11,639 bases of DNA from Desulfobacteraceae bacterium (lineage in GTDB: Bacteria; Desulfobacterota; Desulfobacteria; Desulfobacterales; Desulfosarcinaceae), in NCBI GenBank assembly GCA_027025615.1, contig JALVQM010000357.1:1-11639 (forward strand), read 5' to 3'. The notes under the pieces are model-generated. The model had not been told where the DNA came from and did no database searches. It worked only from the letters and a program-made list of their open reading frames with translations. The position numbers and the translations under genes were made by a program. Positions 1-6,394 of the stretch are shown here, piece after piece. Each line of letters begins with the position of its first letter. Positions within the stretch are counted from its first letter, which is position 1.

Positions 1-1591
1 GGCGGGTGTCACGGGGGTGCAGACCTATACTGGGTTCGTCCAGGACGTAAAGCACGCCGGTGAGTTTTGAGCCAATCTGGGTAGCCAGGCGGATACGCTG
101 ACTTTCGCCGCCAGACAGGGTGTGGGCGGCTCGGTCCAGGGTAAGGTAGGCCAGACCGACATCCATCAAAAAGTCCAGGCGCGATTTTATTTCGCTGATA
201 ATTTTAGCCGCGATCTGGCCCCTGGCCCCTTCGAGTTGAAAGTCGGAAAAAAGAGACACTGCCTGCTCGATATTCATGGAAGCTATCTGGTCGATGGACA
301 GGCCGTTTATCCTGACTGACCTGCTTTCAATACGCAAACGGCTGCCCTTGCATTCAGGGCAAGGCAGGGAGCGCATGAAACGTCCTATTTCTTCCCGGAC
401 CTGGGCCGAGTCGGTTTCCCGGTAGCGGCGTTGCAGGTTGGGAATAATACCTTCGAATGGATGGGGGCTGAAGATGCGTTTGCCATCCTGGTCGCGATAA
501 AAGCGGATGACTTGCTTTCCAGAGCCGTAAAGGAGCACTTGTTTGAATTCTTCCGGCAGATCGGAATAGGGAGTATATATGTCTACCTTGTAATGACTGG
601 TCAGGGCATCGATGAATTCGGCAAAAGCCACTGATTGACGCTTGTTCCAAGGAGCAATGGCTCCTTGCCGAAGCGACAGGCCGGGGTTGGGCACAATGAG
701 CCCGGGGTCGAACACCTGGGCGGTTCCTAAACCATCACAGGCCGGGCAGGCACCATGGGGGGAATTGAAAGAAAAGCTGGCCGGTGTAAGTTCCGGTTGC
801 TCAATGCCGCATTGGAGGCAGACTGCCTTTTCACTGAAACGCAGGCTTTCCAGGCAGTTCATTTTGCGATCCACGAACTCAACCGTAACTACACCGCCGG
901 CCAGGGCCAGGGCCAGTTCGAGTGAATCAGCCAGGCGGTTACGAATACCCGGTTTTATTACAAGGCGGTCAATAACAACTTCCAGTGTATTTTTGATTCC
1001 AACCTTTTCGGCTGCAATGGTTTCCAGTTCCAGGATTTTCCCATCCACCCGGACCCTGGCAAATCCCTGACGCCGCAAGCGTTTGAAAATTCCTCCTGTT
1101 TTGCTTTCGGGATTTGCGGCCAACGGTGCCAGGATAATGATGCGGGCTCCGTGGTGCTGGGCGGTAATGATTTGTGAGATCATCTGGTCAACGCCCATGG
1201 AACTTATCGGTTGTTTACAGCGGTGACAGTAATAGGCGCCTGTGCGGGCGAAAAGCAGGCGCAAAAAATCGTAAATTTCGGTCACTGTGCCGACGGTTGA
1301 ACGCGGGTTGTGGGCGGCGGTTTTCTGTTCTATGGCGATGGCCGGGGACAGCCCTTCAATCAGGTCGACATCCGGTTTTTCCATTTTTTCCAAAAACTGG
1401 CGGGCATAGACTGATAACGATTCCACGTAGCGTCGCTGGCCTTCGGCATATAAAGTATCAAAAGCCAGGGAAGATTTGCCTGATCCGGAAAGGCCGGTAA
1501 TGACAACCAGCCGGTGGCGGGGTATCTCCAGGTCGATTCCCCTCAGGTTGTGCTGGCGGGCACCTCGAATAATGATTTTCTCTGGACTCAT
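1..1591 (-). CDS. uvrA: UvrA, excinuclease ABC subunit A (N-terminal part, cut by window edge)
   Basis: UvrA is the damage-recognition ATPase of nucleotide excision repair. It works as a dimer in the cytoplasm and loads UvrB onto damaged DNA. Reading left from the ATG at 1591 gives 530 uninterrupted codons. The usual UvrA is about 940 residues, so the C-terminal second ATPase half lies outside the window. Visible motifs are Walker A (GLSGSGKSS, residues 33-41), the UvrB-binding and inserted regions, a first zinc finger with CxxC pairs at 258/261 and 282/285 (CLQC...CPAC), the ABC signature LSGGESQ at 492-498, and Walker B VLDEPS with D518/E519. A purine-rich stretch (GGAAGGGAG) lies about 13 nt before the ATG, and a good promoter lies just upstream. 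No frameshift is seen: the first and last motifs are in the same frame. The gene is divergent from dnaA. Identity is certain; the start is well supported. Confidence 0.97.
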   Translation of the reverse strand, partial: MSPEKIIIRGARQHNLRGIDLEIPRHRLVVITGLSGSGKSSLAFDTLYAEGQRRYVESLSVYARQFLEKMEKPDVDLIEGLSPAIAIEQKTAAHNPRSTVGTVTEIYDFLRLLFARTGAYYCHRCKQPISSMGVDQMISQIITAQHHGARIIILAPLAANPESKTGGIFKRLRRQGFARVRVDGKILELETIAAEKVGIKNTLEVVIDRLVIKPGIRNRLADSLELALALAGGVVTVEFVDRKMNCLESLRFSEKAVCLQCGIEQPELTPASFSFNSPHGACPACDGLGTAQVFDPGLIVPNPGLSLRQGAIAPWNKRQSVAFAEFIDALTSHYKVDIYTPYSDLPEEFKQVLLYGSGKQVIRFYRDQDGKRIFSPHPFEGIIPNLQRRYRETDSAQVREEIGRFMRSLPCPECKGSRLRIESRSVRINGLSIDQIASMNIEQAVSLFSDFQLEGARGQIAAKIISEIKSRLDFLMDVGLAYLTLDRAAHTLSGGESQRIRLATQIGSKLTGVLYVLDEPSIGLHPRDTR

Positions 1592-1631
1592 GGGCAACGG
1601 CCGTCTCCCTTCCAGGTGCCTGGATAATTGA

Positions 1632-1661
1632 ATTATAATAAGCAGACAAAGGGCAGGGCAA
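1632..1661 (-). promoter_or_regulatory. Probable sigma-70 promoter of uvrA
   Basis: On the minus strand there is a perfect -10 hexamer TATAAT (1632-1637) and a -35-like TTGCCC (1656-1661, 4 of 6 to TTGACA) with an 18-base spacer. Transcription would begin near 1625, giving a leader of about 34 nt before the uvrA ATG. This is the best promoter match in the gap. Confidence 0.6.
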
Positions 1662-1853
1662 TATTATCCGCGCCTCTGTATTTTGTAAACTGAAAGATCA
1701 TAAAGTCTGAACTTTATTATGCTTCGATTCATGGATAGCATCTGCTGGGAGCTGAGGACCGGATTAATTTTTATTTTTTTATTGGAAAAGTGAAAAACGT
1801 AGAAATTTAAAAAAAAAACGAGAAAATCAAAGAATGATATTTTGTCGACATAT

Positions 1854-1862
1854 TGTTGATAA
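1854..1862 (-). promoter_or_regulatory. Candidate DnaA box (TTATCAACA)
   Basis: The minus strand reads TTATCAACA, one base from the strong DnaA box TTATCCACA. It sits in the AT-rich part of the uvrA-dnaA gap, four bases from the palindrome TGTCGACA. A single box is weak evidence; it could serve the origin or nothing at all. Confidence 0.35.
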
Positions 1863-1911
1863 CTTCGGATCTTCTTAAAATTTTTGCAAAAAACCGATGT
1901 TTCCAAAATGC

Positions 1912-1927
1912 CTGTATTTAGAAACAG
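1912..1927. promoter_or_regulatory. CTGT-N8-ACAG palindrome, candidate LexA-type operator
   Basis: The sequence CTGT, eight bases, ACAG matches the core of the gammaproteobacterial SOS box. It lies between the divergent genes uvrA and dnaA, of which uvrA is a classic SOS gene. It is about 285 bp upstream of the uvrA -10, which is far for a direct operator, and about 100 bp upstream of the putative dnaA -35. LexA motifs vary widely in this phylum, so the role is speculative. Confidence 0.3.
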
Positions 1928-2023
1928 TTGAAGGGTTGGCGATTAAAAAAGCTGACTAAACAAATAGTTATAAAGTATTGAGAGTCGGCTTGTGTCATGA
2001 CCGGGTATTGAAATTCCTTCGGA

Positions 2024-2051
2024 TTGACATTCTGGAAGTGATTCCTTAAAT
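2024..2051 (+). promoter_or_regulatory. Candidate dnaA promoter
   Basis: A perfect -35 hexamer TTGACA (2024-2029) is followed after 16 bases by TTAAAT (2046-2051, 4 of 6 to TATAAT). Transcription would start near 2058 and leave a leader of about 130-150 nt before the probable dnaA start. Moderate support, because the -10 is imperfect. Confidence 0.45.
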
Positions 2052-2210
2052 ATTGTCCAGTCTTTTTGCACCACTTTGTGTTTTTTCCAATTTCGTTAAT
2101 TTTCGGCAATAATCTATCCAAATATAACATTTTACGCCCTGATCTGAGTGTTTAGGCACTGTAACTGGATTTTATTCATACATGCAATAATGGGTCTGGA
2201 TTCAACGACT

Positions 2211-3554
2211 ATGGAGCAAGTTTGGTTAAAGGTAAAACAAGCGGTTAAAGACAGTATACCGGAAGCAGCTTATAGATTGTGGATCGAGCCACTGGAATAT
2301 ATGGAAGGCAGTAACAAGGCGCTTGTAGTGGCTTGTCCAAATTTTTACTCCAAAAAAAGGATAAACAACCAGTATCTGCCGGTGATCAAGTCCGAAATCA
2401 AACGCTTGGCAGGCCGTAACCTGAACGTGGAATTGATAATCAAGCCCAATGGCAAAGGCAACGGCGATGGCAATGGTCGCAGACCCAGCCAGATGGTGTT
2501 GCCATGTGTTGCCGTTCAACCCCATTATGGAAGATTTTTGCGCAAGGATTTCACTTTTGATCAATTCGTTGTGGGCGCCAACAACGATTTTGCATATTCG
2601 GCGGCTTTGTCATTGGCGGCCCATAAAAAAAGGCCGATGCATTCACTTTTCCTGTTATCCAAAACCGGAATGGGCAAGAGCCACCTGTCTCAGGCAATTG
2701 GGCATCATATCCTGACTCAGTATCCCGGCGACAGGGTTTACTATTTGACTGCAGAAGATTTTACCCAGGAGATGGTGTCATCTTATAAAAGCAACTCCAT
2801 AAACAGCTTCAAGGAGAAGTACCATAAAAACTGTGATGTTCTTCTGCTGGAAGATGTACACTATCTCAGCGGTAAGGAAAGAACTCAGATAGAGCTGGCC
2901 CATACCCTTGACAGGCTCTTGAATGACAACAAGAAAATTATTTTTTCCAGTTGCTGCAAGCCGGGAGAAATCCCACGGCTTACGGAAAACCTGCGCTCAA
3001 GGCTTGGCTCTGGCCTGATTTCGAACATCGATCCCCCCGATTTTCGAACCAGGGTTAAAATTCTGAAAAAATTTGCCGCCACCAATCAATGGAATATTCC
3101 GGAAAAAATAATCGAATACGTGGCCGGTGAATTGACGGAAGATGTTCGCCAACTGAAAAGCGGGCTGGTAGGCATATATACCAAAAGTTCTTTACTGGGA
3201 TGCCGGATAGATTTCAGCCTTGCTGACAGTGTGATCAAAAACATGGTAAGGCCGCGTAAAGCCATAACCATAGAGAACATCAAGAAGCTGGTTTGCAAAC
3301 ATTACAATATCAGTGTCAAAGACCTGGTGTCCCGCTCCCGTAAACAGACCGTTGTCAGACCCCGCCAGGTGGCGATTTATTTGGCCCGCCGTTACACTGA
3401 TCAGCCTTTGCAGGCAATTGGCCGCAGTTTTAATCGTTATCATGCAACCGCCCTGCATGCTATCGGTATTGTAGAAAAAAGTATGAAGCAGGGCGGACAG
3501 CTCAAGCGACATGTGGAACACTTGATGAGCAAGCTTGATTCAGGACAGTGGTGA
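2211..3554 (+). CDS. dnaA: DnaA, chromosomal replication initiator (divergent form)
   Basis: DnaA binds origin DNA, opens it using an ATP-bound AAA+ filament and helps load DnaB. Numbered from the ATG at 2211 (447 aa, normal length): domain I is about 1-75 (MEQVW start, LWIEPLE), a short Gly/Asn-rich linker follows at about 78-105, the AAA+ core is about 110-345, and the helix-turn-helix domain IV is about 350-447. The core shows Walker A SKTGMGKS (150-157), Walker B LLLED (211-215), the GKERTQ segment, Box VII-like RSRL (262-265) and a sensor-II-like R313. Unusual residues: Ser for the first Gly of Walker A, ED for DD in Walker B, RSRL for RSRF, and GRSFNRYHATALHA where most DnaA read GGRDHTTVLHA. 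The 2211 start matches the family's short lead-in to the first Trp; in-frame alternatives are ATG 2190 and GTG 2148, and none has a clear Shine-Dalgarno. It could be the sole DnaA of its clade or a paralogue. Confidence 0.9.
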   Translation: MEQVWLKVKQAVKDSIPEAAYRLWIEPLEYMEGSNKALVVACPNFYSKKRINNQYLPVIKSEIKRLAGRNLNVELIIKPNGKGNGDGNGRRPSQMVLPCVAVQPHYGRFLRKDFTFDQFVVGANNDFAYSAALSLAAHKKRPMHSLFLLSKTGMGKSHLSQAIGHHILTQYPGDRVYYLTAEDFTQEMVSSYKSNSINSFKEKYHKNCDVLLLEDVHYLSGKERTQIELAHTLDRLLNDNKKIIFSSCCKPGEIPRLTENLRSRLGSGLISNIDPPDFRTRVKILKKFAATNQWNIPEKIIEYVAGELTEDVRQLKSGLVGIYTKSSLLGCRIDFSLADSVIKNMVRPRKAITIENIKKLVCKHYNISVKDLVSRSRKQTVVRPRQVAIYLARRYTDQPLQAIGRSFNRYHATALHAIGIVEKSMKQGGQLKRHVEHLMSKLDSGQW

Positions 3555-3586
3555 AATCACCGGGCCGTGATTAAGGGTAGTAAAGC

Positions 3587-3626
3587 AAAAAAGCGCCGCC
3601 GGAATTAAGACCGGAAGCGCTTTTTT
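3587..3626. terminator. Bidirectional rho-independent terminator between dnaA and the convergent operon
   Basis: An A6-GCGC arm pairs with a GCGC-T6 arm (10 bp). An inner CCGG/CCGG stem sits above a small internal loop and an AATTAAGA loop. Both strands end in a run of T, so it can stop dnaA (plus) and the 65-residue gene at the end of the operon (minus). A smaller hairpin, AATCAC/GTGATT, lies at 3555-3572 immediately after the dnaA stop codon. Confidence 0.85.
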
Positions 3627-3714
3627 AATTTGGTTTTAAGCCTGAACCAGAGTGTAAAGTATACTGGTGTCAAGCTTCCTTTTGGCGGAATCCCTGGCAG
3701 AAGGGGAAAATCAG

Positions 3715-3912
3715 TTATTGGATTTTAATTATCATGTTCTCCGCTGCTACCATGTCTTCCAGGATTTCAAGACGGGTGTTCTGGTCCTGTTCTATGGCAC
3801 AACGCAAGCGCAGTGCACAGTGGCGGGTACAGATAGTATCAGCCAGGTTAAATTGACCAAAACAGTCCAGGTAATCGTTAATCTCAAAACAAGCTTTCAG
3901 TTCATCACTCAT
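3715..3912 (-). CDS. Small cysteine-cluster protein of unknown function
   Basis: A 65-residue protein, not assigned to a named family. It is cytoplasmic by appearance, with no signal peptide or membrane segment. Cysteines at 8, 17, 28, 32 and 38 include a C-x10-C-x3-C-x5-C cluster (DCFGQF...CTRHC...RCAIE). This suggests zinc or iron-sulfur binding, and similar short CFG...C clusters occur as appendages on unrelated proteins. Residues 39-58 look helical and acidic. Its ATG overlaps the suhB stop in an ATGA junction, and a good Shine-Dalgarno (GAGGA) sits 7-8 nt upstream inside suhB, so translation is probably coupled. It is the last gene of the operon before the terminator. I judge it real because of the RBS, the overlap and the orderly cysteine spacing; the function is unknown. 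Confidence 0.7.
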   Translation of the reverse strand: MSDELKACFEINDYLDCFGQFNLADTICTRHCALRLRCAIEQDQNTRLEILEDMVAAENMIIKIQ

Positions 3913-4730
3913 AAGCTTTCCTCAGTTAGGGAACCTGTCTGGTCTGACTTCAGTATAGATACCAATTGCTCGTGAATCAAGCCATTGGTTGCCAAAATCT
4001 GTTTTTTTTCAGGATTGTAAGGATTTCCCGAAAAATCGGTTACCGTTCCGCCGGCCTCTTCCACCACCAGCCATCCAGCAGCGGTGTCCCATGGCTTAAG
4101 GTTTTGTTCCCAGAAACCATCAAAACGGCCACAGGCAACGAAGCAAAGGTCCAGTGCCGCTGAGCCTAGGCGACGGATGCCCTGGGCGTTTGCGATACAG
4201 TTCGCAAAGCGGGTCATCAGCTCATCCAATATGGTGGCAAGATCATAAGGAAACCCGGTGACAAGTAAACTGTCTTCCATCTTTCTGCAACCGGAGACCT
4301 TTATACTCCGGCCATTTAATTTTGCACCTTCTCCCCTGACAGCTGTAAACAGTTCACCTGATACAGGATTCAGCACCACGCCAACTTGTACCTGACCTTC
4401 TTCAACATAGGCTATGGAGACGGCGAAAATACCCAGGCCGTGGGCAAAGTTGGTCGTTCCGTCCAGGGGATCGATGATCCAGAGTCTGTCCTTGTTTGTG
4501 TCTTTCCCGCCGCCAAGGCTTCCACTTTCTTCGGCCAGGATACCATGGTTCGGAAAACGTTCCCTGATGGTGGTGATTATTGATTTTTCGGCTTCCAGGT
4601 CGGCTATGGTAAGAAGGTCGATGGCGCCTTTTTTTTCAATTTTATCCAGGTGACCAAAGTGAGTTGTCAATAACTCGCCGGCTCCATAAGCTGCGCCAAT
4701 AGCGGTGTTCTTGATGGCTTCGCAATCCAT
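3909..4730 (-). CDS. suhB: Inositol monophosphatase family protein (SuhB-like)
   Basis: A Mg-dependent, Li-sensitive type phosphatase that would hydrolyse inositol phosphates or related sugar phosphates such as fructose-1,6-bisphosphate. In E. coli the homologue SuhB also works with the ribosomal RNA antitermination complex, but that role cannot be read from this sequence. Numbered from the ATG at 4730 (273 aa, family-typical): GILAEES with the metal-binding Glu (about 67), WIIDPLDGTTNF with D87 and D90 (motif A), and the C-terminal metal motif WDTAAGWLVVEEAGG with D215. All catalytic residues are present. A TTG nine bases upstream (4739) is the alternative start; neither has a strong Shine-Dalgarno. 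It follows hflX by 26 bp and overlaps the next small gene by 4 bp. The exact substrate is not determinable, so the symbol is by family. Confidence 0.9.
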   Translation of the reverse strand: MDCEAIKNTAIGAAYGAGELLTTHFGHLDKIEKKGAIDLLTIADLEAEKSIITTIRERFPNHGILAEESGSLGGGKDTNKDRLWIIDPLDGTTNFAHGLGIFAVSIAYVEEGQVQVGVVLNPVSGELFTAVRGEGAKLNGRSIKVSGCRKMEDSLLVTGFPYDLATILDELMTRFANCIANAQGIRRLGSAALDLCFVACGRFDGFWEQNLKPWDTAAGWLVVEEAGGTVTDFSGNPYNPEKKQILATNGLIHEQLVSILKSDQTGSLTEESL

Positions 4731-4756
4731 AAGGGACAAATCTAACTTTTGTCCGG

Positions 4757-6394
4757 CTACCTGTCAAGAGTCTTGAGCTTGGCGATGGTTGCAGACATGG
4801 CATCTATAAGTGGCCCCAGGGTTTCAGCTCGCCTAGCGCAAACTGCAATGGCCTGCAGACGTTGGCAAAGCTCCCGGGTTTTTTCCCGGTTTACCAGGTC
4901 AGCCTTGTTGAGAACACGTAACTGGACGATGTTATCCAGCCCCAGCTCGCTGAGGATACGATCCACAGAACTGACCTGGTTGGCGTAGTCCGGGTTGGAT
5001 ATATCAATGACGTGCAGAAGCAGATCAGCACTTTCCAGCTCTTCCAGGGTAGCCCGAAAGGCCACCACCAAGTCTTTGGGCAGGTTATGGATGAACCCGA
5101 CCGTGTCGGTGATGATGACTTCCAGGTCACGGGGAAAACGTAATCTTTTGCTGGTGGGATCAAGGGTGGCGAAAAGACGGTTTTCAGCCTGTACCCGGCT
5201 GTGGGTCAAGGTGTTAAGCAGGGTGGATTTGCCGGCATTGGTATAACCAATGATCGAGATGACTGGAATGCGGCGTTTATTCCTTTTTTGCCTTTGTCTC
5301 AGGCGGTGCTGTTGTACCAGGCGCAATTCCTTTTCAAGGCGATGAATTCGTTCCCGGGCCCGGCGGCGGTCAATTTCCAGCTTGGTTTCTCCCGGTCCGC
5401 GTCCACCAATACCACCGGCCAGGCGCGAAAGTGAAGTTCCCTGGTTTACAAGTCTTGGCAGAAGGTAGCGTAACTGGGCAAGCTCGACCTGGAGCTTGCC
5501 TTCCCGGCTACGGGCTCTTTGGGCGAATATATCCAGGATGAGCTGCGTACGGTCAATGACTTTCAGCTCTACCTGGTCGGCAATGGCCTTGGCCTGGGAA
5601 GGATTGAGGTCACGGTCAAAGACTATCATCGAGGCTGCCAGCTGCATGGCCTCTATGGCCAGCTGCTGTAAACGCCCCCGGCCGAGCAGAAAGCGGGGAT
5701 CCACCCTGGTACGTTGTTGCAAAACTGTACCAATTACTTCCAGCCCGGCGGAATCCGCCAACTGGACAAGTTCTTTCATCGAAGTTTCGGCCTTTTTCCG
5801 CCCGGCAGTTGAAATACCGACCAGGAGAGCTTTTTCACGATCAGCAAAAACTGTCCTGGCACCCCTGGCGGCGTCCATTTCTTCTTCCAGGCTGCGGATC
5901 AAAGCCAGGCAGTCCATTTCCAGGTTGTGGGCTGATACAGGCGGCAGCGTCAGGTGGGGGGTGGAAGTGGAGCCGGGCATGATGTGAGCCAGGTGGACCA
6001 TGGCCGGCAGCCCCCTGGAGTCCATGGTAATGGCTGCCATCAGGTCGAGGCGCAGAAGGGCCAGGTCGGTCAAATCGTCGTTGCTCAGGGGTTCCTGTTT
6101 CAGGTGGGTATGGATGCAACGCAGGCCCCGCAACCTGGCAGGTGCACTGCGGTACTGCCGGATTTCAGGGATGAATATGCTTTGCTGGTCGCCCACGATG
6201 ACATAGGCTATTTTCCCGGCACGGTTGACCAGCAGACCAATTTGGCGTCTTATCTCGGCAGATAGCCGGCAAATGTCTTTTTGCAGGGAAGGGCTTATCA
6301 AAGCCTCGGGCGGTATTTTACGGCGATAGAAATTTTCCAGCCGCCGGAGTTGGTTTTTTTTGAGCCCTTTGATGTTACCCCAGATCCGCTTCAT
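4757..6394 (-). CDS. hflX: HflX, ribosome-associated GTPase, long form with extra N-terminal domain
   Basis: HflX binds the 50S subunit and splits stalled or heat-inactivated 70S ribosomes using nucleotide binding. The protein is 545 aa; E. coli HflX is about 426, so this is a long form. Residues about 1-180 are the extension. About 185-375 form the HflX N-terminal and coiled-coil region, with the conserved LLGRGRL (236-242) and GGIGGRGPGETKLE (327-340). The G domain holds G1 GYTNAGKS (383-390), G3 DTVGF (430-434) and G4 NKAD (496-499). The extension contains GLRCIHTHLKQEPLSNDD (90-107), whose HTH...S..D spacing resembles a JAMM/MPN metal site. The ATG overlaps the dnaB stop (ATGA), with no Shine-Dalgarno of its own, so translation is likely coupled to dnaB. 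Confidence 0.95.
   Translation of the reverse strand: MKRIWGNIKGLKKNQLRRLENFYRRKIPPEALISPSLQKDICRLSAEIRRQIGLLVNRAGKIAYVIVGDQQSIFIPEIRQYRSAPARLRGLRCIHTHLKQEPLSNDDLTDLALLRLDLMAAITMDSRGLPAMVHLAHIMPGSTSTPHLTLPPVSAHNLEMDCLALIRSLEEEMDAARGARTVFADREKALLVGISTAGRKKAETSMKELVQLADSAGLEVIGTVLQQRTRVDPRFLLGRGRLQQLAIEAMQLAASMIVFDRDLNPSQAKAIADQVELKVIDRTQLILDIFAQRARSREGKLQVELAQLRYLLPRLVNQGTSLSRLAGGIGGRGPGETKLEIDRRRARERIHRLEKELRLVQQHRLRQRQKRNKRRIPVISIIGYTNAGKSTLLNTLTHSRVQAENRLFATLDPTSKRLRFPRDLEVIITDTVGFIHNLPKDLVVAFRATLEELESADLLLHVIDISNPDYANQVSSVDRILSELGLDNIVQLRVLNKADLVNREKTRELCQRLQAIAVCARRAETLGPLIDAMSATIAKLKTLDR

Larger units (their letters stand above)
1592..2210. other. AT-rich divergent intergenic region between uvrA and dnaA (possible oriC or control region)
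   Basis: About 0.6 kb without a convincing gene. The stretch at roughly 1760-1890 is strongly AT-rich with long A and T runs, of the kind that unwinds easily. One near-consensus DnaA box lies in it (1854-1862), preceded by the palindrome TGTCGACA (1843-1850). A weaker box-like TTATTCATA is at 2172-2180. A CTGT-N8-ACAG palindrome is at 1912-1927. The small reading frames here are AT-rich, low in complexity and lack good ribosome binding sites. Seen: the motifs and composition. Inferred: a role in replication initiation or in regulation of the two flanking genes. The small number of DnaA boxes argues against a standard clustered origin. Confidence 0.4.

Noticed and set aside
642..1070. 142-codon plus-strand frame opposite uvrA
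   Set aside because: Antisense shadow of an intact uvrA; Ser/Arg-rich composition is typical of antisense frames.
1664..1906. 80-codon minus-strand open frame in the uvrA-dnaA gap
   Set aside because: AT-driven, Lys/Phe/Ile-rich low-complexity sequence with no good RBS, and it covers the candidate DnaA box and A/T runs.
1918..2130. 70-codon minus-strand open frame upstream of dnaA
   Set aside because: No family resemblance or Shine-Dalgarno, and it overlaps the putative dnaA promoter.
5496..5987. 163-codon plus-strand frame opposite hflX
   Set aside because: Antisense shadow of a conserved gene; Ser/Arg/Ala-rich with no motif.
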